NCBI RefSeq assembly: GCF_005771675.1
Contig: NZ_VAJM01000008.1
Span: 1 to 64,000 of the forward strand
Length of the DNA: 64,000 nt
Origin: Hymenobacter jeollabukensis
Lineage (GTDB): Bacteria > Bacteroidota > Bacteroidia > Cytophagales > Hymenobacteraceae
Direction of reading: 5' to 3'
This document shows, piece after piece, positions 50,770-59,189 of the stretch. The notes under the pieces were generated by a model. It made no database searches and had not been told where the DNA came from. It was given only the letters and a program-made list of their open reading frames with translations. The number at the start of each line of letters is the position of its first letter. Position 1 is the stretch's first letter. Position numbers and translations under genes: made by a program.

Positions 50770-51237
50770 ATGCTGCGCTGGGTCGACGTCCTCAAATACG
50801 CCAGATACAGCAACCCCGAGCCGCCCCGGCGCCTGGTGCTGACTGAAGCAGAGTGGGCCGCGCAGCTCACGCCCGCCCAGCTGGCGGTGCTGCGCCAGCG
50901 CGGCACCGAGCCGCCCTACCGCAATACCTACTGCCGCACGTACGAGCCCGGCCGCTACGTGTGCGCCGGCTGCGGCTCGGTGCTGTTCGAGGCGGCTACG
51001 AAGTACCACGCCATTTCAGGCTGGCCGAGCTTCACGCAGCCCGCGGCCAAAAACGCCCTCAGCTACCACTTCGACGACGGCCACAACATGCAGCGGGTGG
51101 AGGTGCGCTGCAACGTGTGCGCAGGCCACCTCGGCCACGTCTTCCCCGACGGCCCCGCCCCGGCCGGGCTGCGCTACTGCATCAACTCGGTGAGCTTGCA
51201 CCGGCTAAGCCCCGACGACCCAGTGGAGAGCCACTAA
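50770..51237 (+). CDS. msrB: Peptide-methionine (R)-S-oxide reductase
   Basis: The 155-residue product has all MsrB marks: two zinc CxxC pairs (C65/C68 in VCAGCGS and C114/C117 in CNVCAGH), GWPSF, GHLGHVFPDGP and the catalytic C137 in RYCINSVSL. C55 in NTYCRTYEPG is a plausible resolving Cys. It reduces methionine-R-sulfoxide in proteins with thioredoxin. No signal peptide is seen, so it is probably cytoplasmic. An upstream start in the frame would add 13 residues without support. It sits between the LRR-kinase and UvrA2 genes, all plus strand. Confidence 0.96.
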   Translation: MLRWVDVLKYARYSNPEPPRRLVLTEAEWAAQLTPAQLAVLRQRGTEPPYRNTYCRTYEPGRYVCAGCGSVLFEAATKYHAISGWPSFTQPAAKNALSYHFDDGHNMQRVEVRCNVCAGHLGHVFPDGPAPAGLRYCINSVSLHRLSPDDPVESH

Positions 51238-51364
51238 GGCCGGTTTTGATACAGGAGCGGGGCTTACGGAGCGTGATGATGAGGCGCTTACCAGGCGCGG
51301 GCGGCTACTTCGCGCGCCGTTGCGTACTTCGAGGGATTCATCCGCTGCTTTTCCCTTGTCACCC

Positions 51365-53950
51365 ATGACCAAACCGCCCGTGCCGCCCCGGAATTCTACC
51401 CCTGCTCAAGGCTTCGTGCAAGTGCGCGGCGCCCGGGAGCACAACCTCAAGGACGTCGACGTGGACATTCCGCGCGACGCGCTGGTGGTGTTTACCGGCG
51501 TGTCGGGCTCGGGCAAGTCCTCCCTGGCGTTCGGTACGCTCTACGCCGAGGCCCAGCGCCGCTACCTGGAATCGGTGTCGCCCTACGCGCGGCGGCTGTT
51601 CCACCAGATGTCGGTGCCCGCCGTGGATAGCATCGACGGGCTGCCGCCGGCCGTGGCCCTGCAGCAGCAGCGCGGCACGCCCACCACCCGCTCGTCGGTG
51701 GGCTCGGTCACGACGCTGTCGAACCTGCTGCGCATGCTCTATTCCCGCGCCGGCGACTACCCCGCCGGGCAGGGCATTATCTACGCCGAAGCGTTTTCCC
51801 CGAACACCCCCGAGGGCGCCTGCCCCCAGTGCCACGGCCTCGGGCGCATCTACGAAGTCACCGAGCAAAGCATGGTGCCCGACCCCACGCTCACCATCCG
51901 CGAGCGGGCCATTGCCGCCTGGCCCCAGGCCTGGGGCGGGCAGAATCAGCGCGACATCCTCGTCACGCTGGGCTACGACGTGGACGTGCCGTGGAAAGAC
52001 CTGCCGCAGCAGCAGCGCGACTGGATTCTGTTCACCGACGAGCAGCCGGTGGTGCCGGTGTACCCCGGTTACACGCCCGCCGAAACCCGGCGCGCCCTCC
52101 AGCGCAAGGAGCCGCCCAACTACATGGGCACCTTCACCGGGGTGCGGCGCCACGTGCTCCACACCTTCGCCACCACCCAGAGCCCGCTGATGAAAAAGCG
52201 CGCCCTGCAGTACATGCTCAGCACCGCGTGCCCCACCTGCCACGGCAAGCGCCTGCGCCCGGAAAGCCTCTCAGTCACCTTCGCCGGCCTCGACATTGCC
52301 GACATGGCCCGCCTGCCGCTCAAGCGCGTGGCCGAGCTGCTGCGGCCCTACGCCGAAGGCACCGCCAAGGGCCGCAAAAAGCACGACGCCGAGCACCCCG
52401 AGCAGGCCGAAGTGGCCCGCCGCATTGCCGGCGACCTGACGGCCCGCCTGCGCGTGCTCCTCGACCTGGGCCTGGGCTACCTGCAGCTGGAGCGCAGCAC
52501 GCCCACGTTGTCACCAGGAGAGTTGCAGCGCCTGCGCCTGGCCACCCAGCTCTACTCCAACCTATTCGGCGTGGTCTATGTGCTCGACGAGCCCTCCGCC
52601 GGCCTGCACCCCAGCGACACCGAGGCCCTGCTCGCGGCCCTGCACAGCCTGAAAGCCGCCGGTAACACCCTCTTCGTGGTGGAGCACAACCTCGACGTGG
52701 TGCGCCAGGCCGATTGGCTGGTCGACGTGGGCCCTGCCGCCGGCGAAAAGGGCGGCGAAATCCTCTACAGCGGCCCCGTGGCTGGCCTGGCCGAAATCGA
52801 CGCCTCCCAGACGCGCCGTTACCTGTTCCGGGAAGAAGCCGCCGACGCTGCGGAAGCCGCGCCCCGCCCGCCCGCCGGCTGGCTGCGGCTCGAAGGCGTG
52901 CGCCGCAACAACCTCGACGGGCTCAGCGTGCAGTTTCCGCTGGGCGTGCTGACGACGGTGACGGGCGTGTCGGGCTCGGGCAAGTCCTCGCTGGTTTCGC
53001 AGGTGCTGGTGGAGCTGGTAGCCGAAGCGCTGGGCGTGAAAGGCGACGATGAAGGCGCCGCGGACGCGGCCGACGAAGACCCGCTGCAGTCGGCCGCCGC
53101 GCCGGCCCTGGAAGGCCGCATCGTCGACGGCCTGCAGACGATTCGCCGGCTGGTACGGGTGGATCAGAAGCCCATCGGGCGTACCCCGCGCTCCAACATG
53201 GCTACCTATACCGGCCTGTTCGACCACGTGCGCAAGCTGTTCGCGGCCACGCCCGAGGCCCGCAAGCGCCGCTATGACGCGGGCCGCTTCAGCTTCAACG
53301 TGGCCAAGGGCCGCTGCGAGAACTGCCAGGGTGAGGGCTTCGTGATGGTGGAGCTGCTGTTTCTGCCCTCGGTGTACGCGCCCTGCCCGGTGTGCCACGG
53401 AGCGCGCTACAACGCCAAAACCCTGGAAATCCAGTACCACGGCCGCAACATTGCCGAAGTGCTCGGCCTGACCGTGGACGACGCCCACGCGTTTTTCGCC
53501 GCGGAGCCCACCGTGCAGCGGCCCCTGGGGGTGCTGCGCGAAGTCGGGCTGGGCTACCTGCGCCTGGGCCAGCCCGCCACCGAGCTGTCGGGCGGCGAAG
53601 CCCAGCGCATCAAGCTGGCCACCGAGCTGCAGAAGGCCCAGCGCGGCGACACGCTCTACGTGCTCGATGAGCCCACCACCGGCCTGCACCCCGCCGACGT
53701 GGAGCGCCTGCTCACCCAGCTCAACCGCCTCGTCGACGCGGGCAACACGGTGGTGCTGGTGGAGCACGACATGCGCGTGGCGGCCGCCTCCGACTGGCTG
53801 ATTGACATGGGCCCCGGTGCCGGCGACGAAGGCGGACAGGTGGTGGCCGAGGGCCCACCGGCCGCGGTGGCGAAGTCGAAACACAGCCGCACGGCGCCCT
53901 ACCTGGCGCGGTTCCGACAGGGCCAGAACAGCTCTGCGCCCTCTGCGTAA
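51365..53950 (+). CDS. uvrA: UvrA2-type ABC ATPase (excinuclease subunit A paralogue)
   Basis: The 861-residue product has two ABC ATPase halves, each with Walker A (GVSGSGKSSL) and signature motifs (LSPGELQRLRLATQL in the first, LSGGEAQRIKLATEL in the second). Zinc-binding CxxC pairs lie in GACPQCHGLG, ACPTCHGKRL and CENCQGEGF ... CPVCHGARY. Compared with UvrA1 (about 940 residues) it is shorter in the N-terminal half, which may mean that the UvrB-binding region is reduced, as in UvrA2. The first signature has Pro in place of Gly. It binds damaged DNA or confers drug resistance; UvrB cooperation is uncertain. The start MTKPPVPP is the last in-frame Met before conserved sequence. Confidence 0.93.
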   Translation: MTKPPVPPRNSTPAQGFVQVRGAREHNLKDVDVDIPRDALVVFTGVSGSGKSSLAFGTLYAEAQRRYLESVSPYARRLFHQMSVPAVDSIDGLPPAVALQQQRGTPTTRSSVGSVTTLSNLLRMLYSRAGDYPAGQGIIYAEAFSPNTPEGACPQCHGLGRIYEVTEQSMVPDPTLTIRERAIAAWPQAWGGQNQRDILVTLGYDVDVPWKDLPQQQRDWILFTDEQPVVPVYPGYTPAETRRALQRKEPPNYMGTFTGVRRHVLHTFATTQSPLMKKRALQYMLSTACPTCHGKRLRPESLSVTFAGLDIADMARLPLKRVAELLRPYAEGTAKGRKKHDAEHPEQAEVARRIAGDLTARLRVLLDLGLGYLQLERSTPTLSPGELQRLRLATQLYSNLFGVVYVLDEPSAGLHPSDTEALLAALHSLKAAGNTLFVVEHNLDVVRQADWLVDVGPAAGEKGGEILYSGPVAGLAEIDASQTRRYLFREEAADAAEAAPRPPAGWLRLEGVRRNNLDGLSVQFPLGVLTTVTGVSGSGKSSLVSQVLVELVAEALGVKGDDEGAADAADEDPLQSAAAPALEGRIVDGLQTIRRLVRVDQKPIGRTPRSNMATYTGLFDHVRKLFAATPEARKRRYDAGRFSFNVAKGRCENCQGEGFVMVELLFLPSVYAPCPVCHGARYNAKTLEIQYHGRNIAEVLGLTVDDAHAFFAAEPTVQRPLGVLREVGLGYLRLGQPATELSGGEAQRIKLATELQKAQRGDTLYVLDEPTTGLHPADVERLLTQLNRLVDAGNTVVLVEHDMRVAAASDWLIDMGPGAGDEGGQVVAEGPPAAVAKSKHSRTAPYLARFRQGQNSSAPSA

Positions 53951-54028
53951 CCCTCCGCGCCCTCTGCGGGCTAAAACCGGCCCTGCACCGTAAAACCCCG
54001 TTCTTTGCGCCCCGAACTCAACATCCAT

Positions 54029-54817
54029 ATGCCCGCTGACTCCCCAACGCTGCGCACTGTCGACGTGACGCGCTACGTGACGCCGCTGCGCGAAGGCGGC
54101 TCGCTGCCCGCCCTAGTCGAAGCCGACGACGGCTTTCTGTACGTCGTTAAGTTCCGGGGCGCCGGCCAGGGCCCCAAGGCGCTGATTGCCGAGCTGATCG
54201 TGGGCGAGCTGGCCCGCGTGCTGGGCCTGCGCGTGCCCGAGCTGGTATTCGTGAACCTGCACGAAGCCTTCGGCCGCACCGAGCCCGACGAAGAAATCCA
54301 GGACCTGCTGCGCGCCAGCGAGGGGCTGAACCTGGCCCTGCACTACCTCAGCGGGGCCATCACCTTCGATCCGCTGGTCACCGCCGTCGACGCCCGGCTG
54401 GCCTCCCAAGTGGTGTGGCTCGATGCGCTGACCCTGAACGTGGACCGCACCGCCCGCAACACCAACATGCTGATCTGGCACAAGGAACTGTGGCTGATCG
54501 ACCACGGCGCGGCCCTCTACGCCCACCACACCGGCCCGGGTTGGGCCGCGAAGCCGCGCCCGTTCCCGCAGATCAAGGACCACGTGCTGCTGCCCCGTGC
54601 CACCGAGCTGCCGCAGGTCGATGCCGAGCTGCGCCCGCTGCTCACGCCGGCCGTCATCGAGGGCATCGTGGCGCTGGTGCCCGAGGCCTGGCTGCTGGAG
54701 CCCGACCAGAGCCCGGCCGAGCAGCGCGCCGCCTACGTGCAGTTCCTCACGGCCCGCGTGGCCGCCTCCGACACCTTCACCCAGGAAGCCGACCATGCCC
54801 GACAAGCACTTGTTTGA
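54029..54817 (+). CDS. HipA-like kinase
   Basis: The 262-residue product has features of a HipA-type (PI3/4-kinase-like) fold: VVKFRG (K41 as nucleotide-binding Lys), LIAELIVGELARVLGL, LNVDRTARNTNML (catalytic D139 with N144/N146) and LWLIDHGAAL (D158, metal-binding). It lacks the HipA N-terminal subdomain; this short form is the HipA_2 type often paired with DUF3037. HipA toxins phosphorylate glutamyl-tRNA synthetase, but the activity of this short form is not established. It is followed in an overlapping frame by the DUF3037 gene (23-bp overlap). No HipB-like antitoxin is seen. Confidence 0.8.
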   Translation: MPADSPTLRTVDVTRYVTPLREGGSLPALVEADDGFLYVVKFRGAGQGPKALIAELIVGELARVLGLRVPELVFVNLHEAFGRTEPDEEIQDLLRASEGLNLALHYLSGAITFDPLVTAVDARLASQVVWLDALTLNVDRTARNTNMLIWHKELWLIDHGAALYAHHTGPGWAAKPRPFPQIKDHVLLPRATELPQVDAELRPLLTPAVIEGIVALVPEAWLLEPDQSPAEQRAAYVQFLTARVAASDTFTQEADHARQALV

Positions 54818-55181
54818 GTACGCCGTGCTGCGCGTGGTGCCGCGCGTGGAGCGGGAGGAGTTCCTCAACGTGGGCGTGGTGCTCTACTGCCGCGACCAGG
54901 GCTTTCTGCAGTGCCGCTACCACCTGCCCGAAGCCCGCCTGCGCGCCCTCTGCGGCGACAAGCTGGACCTGGGCGAGCTGATGGCCCGCCTACACGCCTT
55001 CGATAAAATCTGCCGTGGGCGCAAGGAGGGTGGCCCCATCGGGCAGCTGGGCCTGGCCGAGCGGTTTCGCTGGCTCACGGCCACGCGCAGCACCATCGTG
55101 CAAACCTCCGCCGTGCACCCCGGCCTCTGCCACGACGCGGCCGAAACGCTGAACCGCCTGCACGCGCAGCTGGTAGAATAG
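54795..55181 (+). CDS. DUF3037-family protein
   Basis: The 128-residue product starts DKHLFEYAVLRVVPRVEREEFLNVGVVLYCRDQGFLQCRY, the typical DUF3037 block, then ELMARLHAFDKICRGRKEGGPIGQLGLAERFRWLTATRSTIVQTS. Function is unknown. Its ATG lies inside the 3' end of the HipA-like gene, so translation is coupled. The conserved pairing suggests that the protein is the partner or regulator of the kinase, as antitoxins are in HipBA-like units; this is inference. No DNA-binding motif is seen. Confidence 0.85.
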   Translation: MPDKHLFEYAVLRVVPRVEREEFLNVGVVLYCRDQGFLQCRYHLPEARLRALCGDKLDLGELMARLHAFDKICRGRKEGGPIGQLGLAERFRWLTATRSTIVQTSAVHPGLCHDAAETLNRLHAQLVE

Positions 55182-55184
55182 GCT

Positions 55185-55225
55185 CCTGCCGCCCGCCTTC
55201 CTCGCCTGCGGAACCGGGCGGCAGG
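55185..55225. terminator. Bidirectional hairpin after the DUF3037 gene
   Basis: A perfect 11-bp stem (CCTGCCGCCCG / CGGGCGGCAGG) with a 19-nt loop lies directly after the DUF3037 stop, between convergent genes. Confidence 0.55.
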
Positions 55226-55252
55226 CCTGTTGCCATTCGATGCCGCCCGGGC

Positions 55253-55561
55253 TCAGCGCAGCCCCAGCAGGCTGGTGGCCGGCGGCAGCTGCGCGGGCAG
55301 GGCCTGCACAATGCCGGTGGCGGCCGTGTCGCGGCCCGTTGCGTCGTGGTAGATCAGCTGGTACTCCGTGGGGGCACCCGGCGGCAGCGGCGTCCGGTCG
55401 ATAAAGGGGCTGCTGGCATTGTGGGCAATGCACTCCCAGGGGCCATTCCGGTCGCGGCGGTACACGTACGCGTAATGGCCCGGCAGCTGGGCGAAATCGA
55501 GGCGGCGGCCGGCGGGCACCATGTGCAGCCGTAGCGAAGCACTTAGGGTAGACGAAGGCAT
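55253..55561 (-). CDS. Small protein of unknown function, 102 aa
   Basis: The 102-residue product has LRLHMVPAGRRLDFAQLPGHYAYVYRRDRNGPWECIAHNASSPFIDRTPLPPGAPTEYQLIYHDATGRDTAATGIVQALP in order. It reads as a compact beta-rich fold (a fibronectin-like or Ig-like strand pattern). No signal peptide is present. It is the last of three small minus-strand genes (see 55663 and 56005), about 100 bp apart. I do not recognise a family. The frame is well supported by codon choice. Confidence 0.6.
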   Translation of the reverse strand: MPSSTLSASLRLHMVPAGRRLDFAQLPGHYAYVYRRDRNGPWECIAHNASSPFIDRTPLPPGAPTEYQLIYHDATGRDTAATGIVQALPAQLPPATSLLGLR

Positions 55562-55662
55562 ACAGCGGGGGAGTAGAAGGGGAGAAGGGAGCAAAGTCGG
55601 AGCGCGGCCGAGGGGCGCCGGTCGAGTGGCCAGAATCGGCCGAATCGGTGCCGCGCCCGGGC

Positions 55663-55956
55663 TCAGGCTTCGTCGGCGGAGGGGAAATACTGCTCCGTAT
55701 CGAGCAGCGAGGTGGCAATGGCCCAGGAAATGTGGGTGGGACCCACCAGCGCCCGGGTATCGGGGTAGGCGTCGAAGTACTGCTCGGTGATGAAGGCGGC
55801 GGTCTGCTCGGTGCCCATCGAGGCCCACAGCAGCCGGGGCATTTCCAGGTTCCAGCGGTGCGAGCCGGTATCGGTGCGGCAGCGGATGCGCACGCGGACC
55901 ATGGCCGAGAGCGGGGCGGCGCTGGCCTGAATGGTGTAGGAGATGGGGGCGCTCAT
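55663..55956 (-). CDS. Small protein of unknown function, paralogue of 56005 product
   Basis: The 97-residue product shares with the next gene a core of the form TDTGSHRWNLEMPRLLWASMGTEQTAAFITEQYF (compare TRTGTDVYEVELPYLLWESLGTRAAAGFVTRLYR), so the two are probably tandem paralogues. The N-terminus is a strand (SYTIQASAAPLSAMVRVRIRCR). No signal or membrane segment is seen. Function is unknown; the conserved aromatic/Trp core suggests a small ligand or partner-binding domain. Confidence 0.65.
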   Translation of the reverse strand: MSAPISYTIQASAAPLSAMVRVRIRCRTDTGSHRWNLEMPRLLWASMGTEQTAAFITEQYFDAYPDTRALVGPTHISWAIATSLLDTEQYFPSADEA

Positions 55957-56004
55957 GACGAAACGACGGCGGGGAGCAGTGAAGGATGCAGCAGCCGCAA
56001 ACGG

Positions 56005-56313
56005 CTAAGAGTCTGGTCCGGGAGCCAGCTGGTGGTGATGCGCGGCCAGGCCCGAAGCAATGCGCCGCCGCACCGCGCACAGCCCCAGGTGCCGCACCGA
56101 TTCGGGGCAGTGGCTGCGGTAGAGGCGGGTGACGAAGCCGGCCGCCGCCCGCGTGCCCAGCGACTCCCACAGCAGGTAGGGCAGCTCCACTTCGTACACA
56201 TCGGTACCGGTGCGGGTGTGCGTCACCAGGATCAGGGCCACCGCGGCGCCGCTGGCTTCGGCGTACACGCGCAGAATGCGCCAGGAGTTGGCCGGGTGCA
56301 TAGGGCAGGGCAT
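56005..56313 (-). CDS. Small protein of unknown function, tandem paralogue
   Basis: The 102-residue product is related to the 97-residue neighbour by its central helix pair (VELPYLLWESLGTRAAAGFVTRLY). It adds a C-terminal basic/His segment (SGLAAHHHQLAPGPDS). Two close in-frame Met codons are possible starts (56313 or 56301). No family is recognised. The two genes lie 48 bp apart on the same strand and end in a trio with 55253. Confidence 0.58.
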   Translation of the reverse strand: MPCPMHPANSWRILRVYAEASGAAVALILVTHTRTGTDVYEVELPYLLWESLGTRAAAGFVTRLYRSHCPESVRHLGLCAVRRRIASGLAAHHHQLAPGPDS

Positions 56314-56462
56314 GAAAGGGGAGAGGTTGCAGTCAAAGATGCCCAAAATGCCGGCCAAACGGGCCCGTACAAAATGGGATTTTGCGGCGACTAATACGGA
56401 GTAGTCGATTGGCCCGGGCTATGCGCCTGAGAAGCAGCGCCTAAGTGCTCCAATCGCACCGG

Positions 56463-57323
56463 CTACGCCACCGGCGCGTGGAAGGTAAGCACCGGCGCGG
56501 CGGCCTGCACGGCCACGCTCTCGGCAATGCTGCCCTGCAGCCAGTGGCGCAGGCCGGTGCGGCCGTGGGTAAGCATCACCACCAGGTCGGCGTGGGCCTG
56601 CTCGGCGTAGCGCGGAATGCCCGCGCTGACCTCGGGCGCGTCGAACACGTCGGGCTCGTAGGCGGCCAGCTGGTGGCGCTGCGCGAAGGCGTGAATGCGG
56701 GCAATGGCGGCGGGGTATTCGGTGGCACTGGTTACCACGTCGAGTAGGTGCAGGGTGGCTTCGGGGAAGGCGGCGCACACCTGGCGCAGGCTAGCCACGG
56801 CTAGGTCGGCTTCGGGCTGGAAGTCGGAGGCAAAGACGATGTGGTGCACCTCGAACTCGGGGGCCGGGTGTTTCACCGTCAGCACCGGGCAGGGGGCCAG
56901 GCGCACCAGCCGCTCGGCGTGCGAATCGGGCGCGAACAGCAGGTGCGAGCCGGGCTTGTGCTCGTGGGCGCCCACCACCACCAGGTCGATGCGCTGGGTG
57001 CGGATGGTATCGAGCACCGCCGCGTCGACGTCGCCGGTGGCCACGATGTCCTGCACCGGCACGGTGGCGTGGGTGCGGGCGGCCTCGGCCATCAGCGCGT
57101 GCATGTGGCGCTTGGTATTCTGCAGCAGCTGCACCATAAATACGCCGTCGAGGCCCGAGCCGCCGCCGGCCGGGCCGGTGGATACCACGCCCGCGGCGCC
57201 GGGCGTATCCACCACGTGCAGCAGCGTGACGTGGCCGCCGGTGCGGCGGGCCAGCTGCAGGGCCACCTCGAAGGCGTGGTGCGCTTCGGGGGAGAAATCT
57301 GTGGGAACGAGTAGGTTTTGCAT
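56463..57323 (-). CDS. Tandem universal stress protein (two UspA domains)
   Basis: The 286-residue product has two Usp domains. The first (1-150) begins MQNLLVPTDFSPEAHHAFEVALQLARRTGGHVTLLHVVD and has the DLVVVGAHEHKPGSHLLFAPDSHAERLVRLAPCPVLTV segment. The second (about 155-286) has IVFASDFQPEADLAVASLRQV and LVVMLTHGRTGLRHWLQGSIAESVAVQAAAPVLTF. The G-2x-G-9x-G-S/T ATP motif is degenerate in the first and near-complete (HGRTGLRHWLQGSIAES) in the second. It is cytoplasmic and responds to stress; the partner is unknown. It has its own AT-rich promoter upstream. Confidence 0.93.
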   Translation of the reverse strand: MQNLLVPTDFSPEAHHAFEVALQLARRTGGHVTLLHVVDTPGAAGVVSTGPAGGGSGLDGVFMVQLLQNTKRHMHALMAEAARTHATVPVQDIVATGDVDAAVLDTIRTQRIDLVVVGAHEHKPGSHLLFAPDSHAERLVRLAPCPVLTVKHPAPEFEVHHIVFASDFQPEADLAVASLRQVCAAFPEATLHLLDVVTSATEYPAAIARIHAFAQRHQLAAYEPDVFDAPEVSAGIPRYAEQAHADLVVMLTHGRTGLRHWLQGSIAESVAVQAAAPVLTFHAPVA

Positions 57324-57383
57324 GGCTAGGACCGTTGGGGGGAAGGGGAATTTTATCCGGGCCGCGGCAAGAACATTAGGATG

Positions 57384-57413
57384 ATAATATACTTACTTTT
57401 TGTATTTGTCCAA
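57384..57413 (-). promoter_or_regulatory. Candidate promoter of the universal stress protein gene
   Basis: On the minus strand TTG (57411-57413) is followed after 19 bp by TATATTAT (57384-57391), spacing and shape close to the Bacteroidota consensus. Transcription would start near 57378, leaving about 55 nt of leader. Confidence 0.45.
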
Positions 57414-57575
57414 TACCATTCGGAAAGTAAATGCGCCCGGCCCAGCCCACCAGCCCCTGCCGCGCCGCTGAAAGCGGTGGGCCGGGGCTGCGCGGGGTGC
57501 CCATTGAAAGCCGCTGGCGCCGAAATACTTCGCTAAACTGCTATACTTAACGTCGAACCTACTCTGCCAACCCCC

Positions 57576-59069
57576 ATGACCCCCTCGTCTCACCCCGCCC
57601 CCGAGCCGCTGAGCAGCGGCCTGCTCAGCGAGGACCTCGCGCCGGTGCCCGCCGCGGCCCGCACCTGGACCACCGCCAACTACGCCGCGCTCTGGATCAG
57701 CATGAGCCTCTGCATTCCGACGTACATGCTAGCCAGCTCGCTCATCGAGGGGGGCATGAACTGGTGGCAGGCGCTGCTCACCATCTTCCTGGGCAACACG
57801 GTGGTGCTGGTGCCCATGCTGCTCAACGGCCACGCCGGGGCGCGCTACGGCATTCCGTTCCCGGTGTTTGCGCGGGCCTCGTTCGGGGTGCGGGGGGCCA
57901 ACGTGCCGGCCCTGCTGCGCGCCGTCATTGCCTGCGGCTGGTTCGGCATTCAGACGTGGATCGGCGGCTTTGCCCTCTACCAGATGGCCGTGCTCTGGTG
58001 GCCCGCGCTGGGTACCCTGCCGGCGGTGTTTCCGGCCTCCTGGGGCCTGGCGACGGGGCCGGCGCTGGTGTTTCTGCTGTTCTGGGCGCTGAACATGTAC
58101 GTGGTCTACCTCGGCGTCGACAGCATCAAGAAGCTGCTGGTGTTCAAGGCCTTTTTCCTGCCGGTGGCGGCGGTGGCGCTGCTGTGGTGGGCCATTTCGG
58201 CCGGGCACGGCCTGGGCCCGATTCTGGCCCGGCCCAGCAAATTCGCTACCTCGGCCGAGTTCTGGGCCTTCTTCTTTCCGGCCCTGACGGGCATGGTCGG
58301 CTTCTGGGCTACCCTGTCCCTGAACATTCCCGACTTCACCCGCTATGCCTTGTCGCAGCGGGCGCAGGTGCTGGGGCAGGCGCTGGGGCTGCCCACGTCC
58401 ATGACCTTGTTTTCCTTCGTGGGCGTGGTCGTCACCTCGGCCACCTTCGTCATCTACGGGCAAACCATCTGGGACCCGGTGGTGCTGGCCGGCAAGTTCG
58501 AGAGCAAGCTGCTGGTATCGGTGGCCATGCTGGCGGTGGCCCTGAGCACCCTGGCCACCAACATTGCCGCCAACATCGTGAGCCCGGCCAACGACTTTGC
58601 CAACCTCAGCCCGCAGCGCATCAGCTTCACCACCGGCGGCTACATCACCGGCGTCATCGGCCTGCTCATCTTTCCCTGGAAGCTCATTGCCGACCCCTCG
58701 GGCTACATCTTCACCTGGCTGGTGGGCTACTCGGCGCTGCTCGGCCCCATCGGCGGCATCATGATTGCCGACTACTACCTGCTGCGCCGCCGCCACCTCG
58801 ACGTGCCCGACCTCTACCGCTACGACGGCCGCTACGCCTACCGCAACGGCATCAACTGGCAGGCCATGCTGGCGCTGATTATCGGCATTCTGCCCAACGT
58901 GCCGGGCTTTCTGCAGGCCGTGGGCGCGCTGCCCGCCGGCGCCGTGTGGCCCTGGCTGGCCGACGTGTACCACTACGCCTGGTTCGTGGGCTTCTTCCTC
59001 TCCGGCGGCCTCTACGTAGCCCTGATGCGCCCACGCCTGGAGCCGGTGCCGGTGGCCGTGGCGGGGTAG
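57576..59069 (+). CDS. NCS1-family nucleobase:cation symporter
   Basis: The 497-residue product has about 12 predicted membrane segments and the NCS1 N-terminus (TWTTANYAALWISMSLCIPTYMLASSLIEGGMNWWQALLTIFLGN), with the Trp-rich substrate site region. ACGWFGIQTWIGGFALYQM and GFWATLSLNIPDFTRYALSQRAQVLGQALGLP are Mhp1/PucI-type blocks. It imports a nucleobase, hydantoin or allantoin with Na+ or H+. The neighbours give no pathway clue. It is divergent from the universal stress protein gene and followed by a strong terminator. Confidence 0.94.
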   Translation: MTPSSHPAPEPLSSGLLSEDLAPVPAAARTWTTANYAALWISMSLCIPTYMLASSLIEGGMNWWQALLTIFLGNTVVLVPMLLNGHAGARYGIPFPVFARASFGVRGANVPALLRAVIACGWFGIQTWIGGFALYQMAVLWWPALGTLPAVFPASWGLATGPALVFLLFWALNMYVVYLGVDSIKKLLVFKAFFLPVAAVALLWWAISAGHGLGPILARPSKFATSAEFWAFFFPALTGMVGFWATLSLNIPDFTRYALSQRAQVLGQALGLPTSMTLFSFVGVVVTSATFVIYGQTIWDPVVLAGKFESKLLVSVAMLAVALSTLATNIAANIVSPANDFANLSPQRISFTTGGYITGVIGLLIFPWKLIADPSGYIFTWLVGYSALLGPIGGIMIADYYLLRRRHLDVPDLYRYDGRYAYRNGINWQAMLALIIGILPNVPGFLQAVGALPAGAVWPWLADVYHYAWFVGFFLSGGLYVALMRPRLEPVPVAVAG

Positions 59070-59109
59070 TCCAATCAGGTCAGCCGTAGCCCGTTAGCAA
59101 ACACCAAAA

Positions 59110-59141
59110 AAAGGCCCCGGAGCACGCGCTCCGGGGCCTTT
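59110..59141. terminator. Bidirectional terminator
   Basis: A perfect 14-bp stem (AAAGGCCCCGGAGC / GCTCCGGGGCCTTT) has a 4-nt loop and an A-run on the left side, giving a T-run on the minus strand. It separates the NCS1 gene from the convergent FN3 gene. Confidence 0.9.
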
Positions 59142-59189
59142 CAACTTATTGACCAGGGGAGGCGGAGCCGGCTACTAGCTCCACTCCGT

